A stretch of 20,519 bases of DNA from Oscillospiraceae bacterium (GTDB lineage Bacteria; Bacillota; Clostridia; Oscillospirales; Oscillospiraceae), in NCBI GenBank assembly GCA_031288675.1, contig JAITQY010000137.1:1-20519 (forward strand). Reading direction: 5' to 3'. The position numbers were made by a program, and so were the translations under genes. Of the stretch, positions 13,621-19,132 are shown one piece after another (position 1 is the stretch's first letter; every line of letters begins with the position of its first letter). Under the pieces are notes generated by a model. The model ran no database searches. It saw only the letters and a program-made list of their open reading frames with translations, and had not been told where the DNA came from.

Positions 13621-16065
13621 TTACAGATTTAGTTCTGTACGGCTGATTAAGTCGTTCTGAGCGCTGATGTGCAGCTCAACAAAGTAACTGCTGAATCCTG
13701 CTACACGTACGACAAGGTCTTTGTACTTGTCGGGATTCTTCTGAGCATCGTGCAGGGTTTCCGCGCTGACAACGTTAATCTGCATCTCCATTCCGCCCGT
13801 CTCAAAGTATGTCTGAATAAGCTCGGACAGTTTCTTTACGTCCGCTTCAGTCTTAACGGTTGACGGACTGAACTTCATATTCAGAAGAGTACCGTTGGAG
13901 TACTCAACCTGATCAATTACTGATACGGAGTCCAGAACAGCAGTCGGTCCCTCTTTGTCCATCTGCTGGAGCGGACTGATACCGTCTGCAAGCGGAACGC
14001 CCGCTGGGCGTCCGTCCGGAGTAGCGGCGGTCATCTCTCCGAACATTACGTTCGTAGTAACCGGATACAGCCCCGCCGCGTAACGTCCGCGCGGTCCTGT
14101 ACAGGCGGTAACGGCGTCAGCAAACATCTTTGCGCCCCACTGCGCCCACTGGTCAACTTCCGGATTAGCATTGCCGTAATGCTCCGCCTTGTATTGAATA
14201 TAGCGGTGAAGCTCATCATAACCGTTCCAGTTGTTCATCAGAGCGTCGTAAAGTTCACGCGCCGTACATTTTTTTGTATCAAAGCAAAGGTGCTTTATCA
14301 TATACAGGCTGTCGGCGATATTGCCGATGCCGACGCCTGCCATACCGCAGCTGTTATACTTCGCGCCGCCGTACATTACGTCTTTGCCTTTTTCCATACA
14401 GCCAGCCATAGTAGCGCTGACGAGCGGAAGCGGCAGAACATCGCGCGCCACGTATTCAAAGTTGTTGATGTTCATTGCGTGCCACTTGACGAAGTATTCG
14501 GTCTGCGCTTTGAACGCGTCAAGCACATCATCAAACGTCTTCATATCGTACAGGTAACCGGTCGGCAGTCCGACCTGATTCGCAGATACGCTTGAACCCT
14601 CGTTAACGTCCCAAATCCCGCTGCCCGGCGGCGTAACGCCGTTGTTAAGACCGATCCACAGCGCCGCGACAAGGTTGAGATAGCTTACCGTTCCCGTACC
14701 GCCGCACGCCGGCCATTCGTCCCCTGTACCGCCGGGTTCGACGCACCCTATCGGGCTGTAGTTGCGCGCGTCTTCTAAACTGAACCCGCGCTTCATAAGG
14801 GCAGGGATAATGACCTCGTCATTTTCAAACGTCGGAACTCCGCCGCAGATTTTGCTGGTTTCAATAGCCGATTCCCACAACTTTGCCGGAGTGCCTTTGT
14901 GAATACGCAGGCTATGCGGCGGATCGTGCAGTTTCATACGTCCCATAGATTGCAGAAGCATATACGTAACGCGGTTGCTTGCGTCGCTTCCGTCGCGCTT
15001 TACGCCGCCGATCGCAATGTTCTGACCGCTGGTATAGCCCGGATTAGACTGTGTCGCGCCATAACTCCACGGTTTGTTCATTTCCGCGACTTTCAGCAGG
15101 AACAGGTCAACAAGCTCTTGTGCGTATTCCTCCGTCAGCGTACCGTTCTCAATATCACGGTCGAGGAAATCGCCGAGATACTGGTCTACGCGTCCGAAGC
15201 TGATTCCGTGCATATTAGCGTCAAGACACAGGGCGGTCTGGTACATAAAAAGGCACTGTATCGCTTCAAGGAAGTTCCGCGCCGGCTTTTCGACCGTCCA
15301 ATTCAACGCCTCCGCCATACGCGTAAGTTCCGCCTTGCGCTCCGTATCCGGTTCACGCACGGCAAGTTCCTCAGCGGCGGCGGCATAGCGCTTCGTAAGG
15401 CGGATAATGCCGCCGCAGACGATAGCCACCGCGCGGTAGAAGTTGTATTGCTCCATAGTGTTATCGGGCATTCCCGCCGCGACAATCTCTTCGCACTTCG
15501 ATTGCGCTTCGTCACGAATCGCCGCAAAACCTGTCCTTATGGCTTTATCGTATCCGGTCACAAAATGCCCTACCGGCGTATCGCAAACGGTCATTTTCCC
15601 GAGCATAGTAACGCCGTTGAAGTCGTGCGCGGCGTACTCGTCAATCAGGTAAGCCGTAGCTTTGCTGTTGCAACATTCGCCCTCCCAGTAGTCACACGTA
15701 GACATAAAGTATTTTTCGTCCTCTTCGCTGATGACATAGGGGTCGATGTCACGTGTACGTATCGTGCCGTTTCCTATTTCAGCTTTAAGGAAGTTTACAG
15801 CGTTTTCCGGATAAAGGGCCGCCGCGCGGAACTTTGCGCTCTGCGCGCCTACTATAACGTCGCCCTCGTCAATGCGCACGGGAATATACTCGCAAATTTC
15901 GGCAAACGCTTTTGCGCGGCGCAGAATTCCGGTAAGCTCCGGATGCGACTTGTAAAAGTCGGTGATAATCTTGTAGCGCGCAAGACAAATTTCCGGCTGA
16001 ACAGACCGGTATAGCTCGCGCTTCTTTTGTACGCGCGTTGAAATGGGAGCTAATTTCCAAGCCAT
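13621..16065 (-). CDS. Glycyl radical enzyme, dehydratase/lyase type
   Basis: An 814-residue enzyme of the pyruvate formate-lyase-like glycyl radical family. The radical glycine is Gly790 in VVRVAGFSSYF near the C-terminus. The active-site cysteine is Cys441 in SPIGCVEPG, with Glu443 two residues on. Pyruvate formate-lyase has adjacent cysteines instead; GCVE is the pattern of dehydratases and C-X lyases such as choline trimethylamine-lyase, propanediol dehydratase and hydroxyproline dehydratase. The stretch after it (GGTGDEWPACGGTGT) matches none that I can recall, so the substrate is open. The ATG at 16065 follows AGGAGGTATCAATA; the frame is open further upstream but that part has no family resemblance. 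The activating radical SAM enzyme expected beside such genes is not in view. The gene is divergent from pduL. Confidence 0.92.
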   Translation of the reverse strand: MAWKLAPISTRVQKKRELYRSVQPEICLARYKIITDFYKSHPELTGILRRAKAFAEICEYIPVRIDEGDVIVGAQSAKFRAAALYPENAVNFLKAEIGNGTIRTRDIDPYVISEEDEKYFMSTCDYWEGECCNSKATAYLIDEYAAHDFNGVTMLGKMTVCDTPVGHFVTGYDKAIRTGFAAIRDEAQSKCEEIVAAGMPDNTMEQYNFYRAVAIVCGGIIRLTKRYAAAAEELAVREPDTERKAELTRMAEALNWTVEKPARNFLEAIQCLFMYQTALCLDANMHGISFGRVDQYLGDFLDRDIENGTLTEEYAQELVDLFLLKVAEMNKPWSYGATQSNPGYTSGQNIAIGGVKRDGSDASNRVTYMLLQSMGRMKLHDPPHSLRIHKGTPAKLWESAIETSKICGGVPTFENDEVIIPALMKRGFSLEDARNYSPIGCVEPGGTGDEWPACGGTGTVSYLNLVAALWIGLNNGVTPPGSGIWDVNEGSSVSANQVGLPTGYLYDMKTFDDVLDAFKAQTEYFVKWHAMNINNFEYVARDVLPLPLVSATMAGCMEKGKDVMYGGAKYNSCGMAGVGIGNIADSLYMIKHLCFDTKKCTARELYDALMNNWNGYDELHRYIQYKAEHYGNANPEVDQWAQWGAKMFADAVTACTGPRGRYAAGLYPVTTNVMFGEMTAATPDGRPAGVPLADGISPLQQMDKEGPTAVLDSVSVIDQVEYSNGTLLNMKFSPSTVKTEADVKKLSELIQTYFETGGMEMQINVVSAETLHDAQKNPDKYKDLVVRVAGFSSYFVELHISAQNDLISRTELNL

Positions 16066-16101
16066 TATTGATACCTCCTGCGAATTATTCTTATTAAGTA
16101 C

Positions 16102-16131
16102 AGTATACTCCATCATCGGCAGAAATGTCAA
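16102..16131 (-). promoter_or_regulatory. Promoter of the glycyl radical enzyme gene
   Basis: On the minus strand, TTGACA (16126-16131) and TATACT (16102-16107) are separated by 18 bp, about 36 bp upstream of the ATG. The -35 boxes of this and the divergent pduL promoter are 18 bp apart. Confidence 0.8.
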
Positions 16132-16149
16132 GAATTTTTTTGAGCGCCC

Positions 16150-16177
16150 TTGACTTTTGAATTTTGTGTGATAAAAT
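16150..16177 (+). promoter_or_regulatory. Promoter of pduL
   Basis: TTGACT (16150-16155) and TAAAAT (16172-16177) are separated by 16 bp, with TGA before the -10 box. The ATG is about 40 bp downstream. It is divergent from the glycyl radical enzyme promoter, so both could respond to one regulator. Confidence 0.7.
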
Positions 16178-16216
16178 GGAATTGTAGAAATTTGATTCAA
16201 TTCGGAGGATAATATA

Positions 16217-16789
16217 ATGGAGTTATTTGAAGTGATTATAGAGGGTTCCGGGCGGCATTTACACGTAACGCGCGAAACGCTTGATACGCTGTTCGGCAAG
16301 GGATTTGAGCTTGTGCCGAAGAAAGACCTTTCACAGCCGGGGCAGTATGCTTCTGAGCAGAAAGTTGACCTCGCCGGACCTAAGGGAACTATCAAAGGCG
16401 TTACTATTGTCGGACCTTGCCGCCCGTACAATCAGGTGGAGCTTAGTATGGCGGACGCGCGTCCGCTCGGTATTGATCCACCGATTCGCCTATCCGGAGA
16501 TTTAGCGGGTTCCGCGCCGGTAAAGCTTGTAGGTCCTGCCGGCGAGGTTGACCTTACTGAGGGCGCGATTATTGCCAAGCGTCACCTGCACGTTTCCGCC
16601 GAAGACGGAGAGAAGTACGGCATTAAGGACAAGGATATGGTACTGCTTAAAGTCGGAGGGGAACGCGGGCTTACCTTTGACGAGTGTCAGGCGCGCGTCG
16701 GTACTACCCACGCGACCTATGTTCACCTCGACTATGACGAAGTCAACGCTATCGCCGGCGTCACTAAGGCGACTGTGGTTAAAAAATAA
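16217..16789 (+). CDS. pduL: PduL-type phosphate acyltransferase
   Basis: PduL swaps CoA and phosphate on short acyl groups (acyl-CoA + Pi to acyl-phosphate + CoA), allowing ATP formation by a kinase. The 190-residue protein shows both beta-barrel repeats: GRHLHVT with GPCRPYNQVELSMADARPLG and IRLSGDL, then IAKRHLHVS with HLDYDEVNA. The two RHLH sites match the usual RHVH/RHIH zinc-binding motifs with a Val/Ile to Leu change. The N-terminus begins directly with the domain, with no extension of the kind that targets PduL to microcompartments, so it is likely cytosolic. The ATG follows GGAGGATAATATA. Divergence from a dehydratase-type glycyl radical enzyme recalls propanediol or choline breakdown loci, but no aldehyde dehydrogenase, kinase or shell gene is seen. 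Confidence 0.9.
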   Translation: MELFEVIIEGSGRHLHVTRETLDTLFGKGFELVPKKDLSQPGQYASEQKVDLAGPKGTIKGVTIVGPCRPYNQVELSMADARPLGIDPPIRLSGDLAGSAPVKLVGPAGEVDLTEGAIIAKRHLHVSAEDGEKYGIKDKDMVLLKVGGERGLTFDECQARVGTTHATYVHLDYDEVNAIAGVTKATVVKK

Positions 16790-16808
16790 GTTAACAAAAT
16801 GTTTACTG

Positions 16809-16847
16809 TTAGGCGTGTTTGCCCTCTTGACAAATACGCCTAATTTT
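16809..16847 (+). terminator. Terminator of pduL overlapping the next promoter
   Basis: TTAGGCGTGTTTG (16809-16821) pairs with CAAATACGCCTAA (16831-16843) over 13 positions, one being a G-U pair in RNA. The loop is 9 nt and TTTT follows. The -35 box of the cupin promoter (16827-16832) lies in the loop and the start of the right arm. The dyad could therefore also act as an operator. Confidence 0.75.
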
Positions 16848-16855
16848 GCTATAAT
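16827..16855 (+). promoter_or_regulatory. Promoter of the cupin–HMA operon
   Basis: TTGACA (16827-16832) and TATAAT (16850-16855) are separated by 17 bp, with TGC before the -10 box. Upstream, GTTAACAAAATGTTTAC (16790-16806) is an imperfect inverted repeat ending 20 bp before the -35 box, in the same place as a similar sequence in the yqeG promoter. Confidence 0.88.
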
Positions 16856-16935
16856 GCAGAGGTAATAAATTAATATCGCTATCATATATTTCCTGTCTAC
16901 TAACGTCAAACTATTAATTATCGGAGGAACATATT

Positions 16936-17997
16936 ATGTCAGCACGAAACGGCGGCAAATTCGACCACCTGTTTTTTGAGCTATCCGAGCCTTACACCGG
17001 TTTCCGCGGCGAAGCCGACATTCCGGGCAGCACATACTCACTGAAGTATAAGCAGATTACCGCCCCCGGCACGGAGGTTTCCGGACTGTACCGCACGCGC
17101 GAGGAAGAATATTTTATGTTTCTTGGCGGTGCGCTGCCGGATGTATTCAGCAGCTGGGACGCCGAAGCCGAGCTTCAGGTTGGACCTAACGACAAAGAAC
17201 TGACGACGCTTACTATCACCAAACCAAGCGTAGTCCGTATACCGCGCAATTGGATGCGCGGCAACGTCAGGTTCACTAAAGTAAACAAGCCGCTTGTGTA
17301 CGAGACCGCTTTACTTGCCGGCACATACGAGACTTTCAGTAACCCGTCACCCTACCCCGCTCCGCTTATTACGGCGGAGGGAGATGTACTGACGGTTCAG
17401 GATTTAGTTTGTGAGCTTCCGCTTGAAACTACCGAATGGGGACCGTGGTGTCCGACGCCGCAGGCGTATTTCCGGGGTACGACATATATGAAAGAAGCCG
17501 GACTGCACGTAGGCTATCAGGTATTCACAGGGGACTTCCCCATGGAGGACGGTCATATGCACCAAGGGGAGGAATATATCTTCTTCCTCGGAGGCGAAAC
17601 GGGTAAGGACGGACTTATTGATGTGTTTGATTTCCGCGGCGTTATTGAATTCTATATCGGAAGTCATCCGGACAAAATGGAGCTGCACCTGCTTGACAAG
17701 CCGACAATTGTACGTCTGCCCGCCAACATTTGGCACAGCCCCATAAACTTTACAAAGGTCGGCGGCAAAATACAGTTTATGGCGACGTGGCTTAACGGCA
17801 CGTGGGGTACGATTACGCGCCGCGAGAACGCGGACGGCAGCAAGTATTTCAATTATATGGGCGACGATATGCGTATGTGCGTGCTGAACCCGGAAAAACG
17901 CTGTACGCTCTGTACCAAGTGTTTCAAAATGTTTGCCGAAGGCACTTTCCGCCCGGGCGATAATCTTTCCGCAAAGGCGGATGATATAAAGCAATAG
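16936..17997 (+). CDS. Duplicated cupin protein with a C-terminal cysteine cluster
   Basis: A 353-residue, probably cytoplasmic protein with two cupin-like halves. Half 1 (about 30-140) has REEEYFMFLGG and PSVVRIPRNWMRGNVRFTKV. Half 2 (about 185-300) has HMHQGEEYIFFLGG and PTIVRLPANIWHSPINFTKV. The halves align clearly, so this is an internal duplication. Half 2 keeps candidate metal ligands His207, His209 and Glu213; half 1 has Glu-rich sequence at that place (Glu56-Glu58) and no histidines, so it may have lost its metal. The C-terminus carries Cys315, Cys323, Cys326 and Cys329 (C-x7-C-x2-C-x2-C), able to hold zinc or an iron-sulfur cluster. The ATG follows CGGAGGAACATATT. A CopZ-like gene follows in the same operon. 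I do not recognise the family, and the substrate is unknown. Confidence 0.75.
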   Translation: MSARNGGKFDHLFFELSEPYTGFRGEADIPGSTYSLKYKQITAPGTEVSGLYRTREEEYFMFLGGALPDVFSSWDAEAELQVGPNDKELTTLTITKPSVVRIPRNWMRGNVRFTKVNKPLVYETALLAGTYETFSNPSPYPAPLITAEGDVLTVQDLVCELPLETTEWGPWCPTPQAYFRGTTYMKEAGLHVGYQVFTGDFPMEDGHMHQGEEYIFFLGGETGKDGLIDVFDFRGVIEFYIGSHPDKMELHLLDKPTIVRLPANIWHSPINFTKVGGKIQFMATWLNGTWGTITRRENADGSKYFNYMGDDMRMCVLNPEKRCTLCTKCFKMFAEGTFRPGDNLSAKADDIKQ

Positions 17998-18041
17998 TGC
18001 TTCCCGGCGTCTCATCAAATTGATCTCAGGAGGAATATCCA

Positions 18042-18251
18042 ATGCAAAAGACCCTAATCAAAGTAGACGGAATGTCCTGCAAACATTGCGTAAAAGCCGT
18101 TACAGACGCTGTAAAAGCGCTTAACGGAGTTAAGGCGGTCAAGGTTGACCTTGACGCAGGAACTGCTGACGTAGAGTACGATACGGCGGCGGTCACGCTT
18201 GAGTCAATCAAAGCGGCAATCACGGAAGAAGGATACGAAGCGGCGGCATAA
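18042..18251 (+). CDS. HMA-domain metal-binding protein (CopZ-like)
   Basis: A 69-residue single-domain heavy-metal-associated protein. The metal site is Cys13 and Cys16 in GMSCKHC, followed by the ferredoxin-like fold with LNGVKAVKVDLDAGTADVEYD and a closing ITEEGYEA. The family carries Cu(I) to ATPases or regulators; the Lys-His between the cysteines is seen in copper chaperones but does not prove the metal. The ATG follows AGGAGGAATATCC, a very strong ribosome site. It lies 44 bp after the cupin gene with no promoter between, so they are likely co-transcribed, and a terminator follows. No copper ATPase or CsoR regulator is in view, which is unusual for a copper chaperone gene. Confidence 0.93.
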   Translation: MQKTLIKVDGMSCKHCVKAVTDAVKALNGVKAVKVDLDAGTADVEYDTAAVTLESIKAAITEEGYEAAA

Positions 18252-18274
18252 GCCTGATTTGACACGCTATGAAC

Positions 18275-18299
18275 AGGGCGGGCGCTATCCCGCCCTTTG
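18275..18299 (+). terminator. Terminator of the cupin–HMA operon
   Basis: AGGGCGGG (18275-18282) pairs with CCCGCCCT (18289-18296) across a 6-nt loop, followed by TTGTG. The stem is G/C-rich and strong; the T-run is short. It lies 23 bp after the HMA stop. Confidence 0.8.
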
Positions 18300-18332
18300 T
18301 GATTACTTTGTCCGGGCATTTACAAAAAACTC

Positions 18333-18361
18333 TTGATTTTTTGAGAAAATGGTAGTACAAT
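18333..18361 (+). promoter_or_regulatory. Promoter of the 73-aa protein–DUF1934(–polA) operon
   Basis: TTGATT (18333-18338) and TACAAT (18356-18361) are separated by 17 bp, about 36 bp upstream of the ATG at 18398. No other promoter is obvious before polA. Confidence 0.7.
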
Positions 18362-18397
18362 ACAAGATGTTGAATAAATTCAAGGAGAACGCACAAT

Positions 18398-18619
18398 ATG
18401 GAAGATAAAACGCTAAGCGTTGCCGCAGACGAAAAGGATGAAGCCGTCGGACACAAAATGAAATGGACAGGCTTTGTAGAAACGACCCTCGTGGACTTTT
18501 TCTCCGCGTATAAATTAGAAAAGCTAACTGTCGAGGACGGCAACGGAAATAAGGCTAAGCTAAGTTTACTTAAAGATAACGGCATCAAAATCGAATTATC
18601 CTCAGTGAGTGTAATATAA
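18398..18619 (+). CDS. Small protein of unknown function (73 aa)
   Basis: I do not recognise this 73-residue protein. It is acidic at the N-terminus (MEDKTLSVAADEKDEA), has a central WTGFVETTLVDFFSAYKLEK that could form a helix, and ends in strand-like sequence (AKLSLLKDNGIKIELSSVSVI). There is no signal peptide, membrane helix or cysteine. The ATG follows AAGGAGAA with suitable spacing, and a promoter lies just upstream, so it is very likely expressed. It is 23 bp upstream of the DUF1934 gene on the same strand; the two are probably co-transcribed. Confidence 0.75.
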   Translation: MEDKTLSVAADEKDEAVGHKMKWTGFVETTLVDFFSAYKLEKLTVEDGNGNKAKLSLLKDNGIKIELSSVSVI

Positions 18620-18642
18620 CATTGCGGGGAGATAACAAAGAT

Positions 18643-19068
18643 ATGCGTAAAGTTAAAATTCAGGTCAACGGAGTTCAGCAGCTTGCCGAACAGGATGCGG
18701 AGAATTTTGAATTGCTGACCGACGGCAGATACGCCCGTACTGAAGACGGCGACAGCGTATTCACTTACCGTGAGTCCGAAATTACCGGAATGGGCGATAC
18801 GACGACGACGTTCCGCATAGGCAAAAACGGAGTTATAACGATTGCACGCGAAGGTGAATACAATTCCGTTATGCGCTTTGAACACGGCAAAAGCGACACA
18901 ACGATGTATAATACTCCGTTCGGCGCGCGCGCGCTTGCTATCAGCACGCGCAAAGCGAAAGCTGATTTTGACAATAACGGCGGAGTTCTGGAACTGGAGT
19001 ACTCTCTTGACGCTGGGCATATGTTCGTAAGCAAGAGTAAGCTGAATATAGTAGTCAGTAAAGAATAG
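18643..19068 (+). CDS. DUF1934 family beta-barrel protein (YwiB-like)
   Basis: A 141-residue protein matching the uncharacterised DUF1934/YwiB family, thought to have a lipocalin-like beta-barrel. Characteristic stretches are the SEITGMGDTTTTFRI block, VITIAREGEYNSVMRFEHGK, MYNTPFGARALAISTRKAK and the glycine before the last strands (NNGGVLELEYSLD). There is no signal peptide, so it is probably cytoplasmic. The ATG at 18643 follows GGGGAG by 11 bases; the frame is open to a TTG at 18622, but that codon lies at the ribosome site itself. In other Firmicutes the family sits near argS or cell-wall genes; here it precedes polA by 64 bp. Confidence 0.85.
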   Translation: MRKVKIQVNGVQQLAEQDAENFELLTDGRYARTEDGDSVFTYRESEITGMGDTTTTFRIGKNGVITIAREGEYNSVMRFEHGKSDTTMYNTPFGARALAISTRKAKADFDNNGGVLELEYSLDAGHMFVSKSKLNIVVSKE

Positions 19069-19132
19069 TAATCGGAAGGCAGATGTTTGAGCCAAGCCCG
19101 CGATGATTGAGGGCACAGGAAAATAACTTTTT

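Noticed and set aside
14899..16014. A 371-codon open frame on the plus strand opposite the glycyl radical enzyme
   Set aside because: It is antisense to a certain gene, has arginine/histidine-rich sequence with no recognisable domain, and no start signals.
16217..16260. Microcompartment-targeting peptide on PduL
   Set aside because: The protein starts directly with the catalytic domain; there is no N-terminal amphipathic extension.
16066..16431. N-terminal extension of the glycyl radical enzyme frame
   Set aside because: The extra 122 residues run across both divergent promoters and into pduL on the other strand. A perfect ribosome site precedes the ATG at 16065.
16785..16810. Rex-type redox operator upstream of the cupin gene
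   Set aside because: The Rex pattern is TTGTTAA-N4-TTAACAA; the repeat here is in the opposite arm order (GTTAACA-N3-TGTTTAC).
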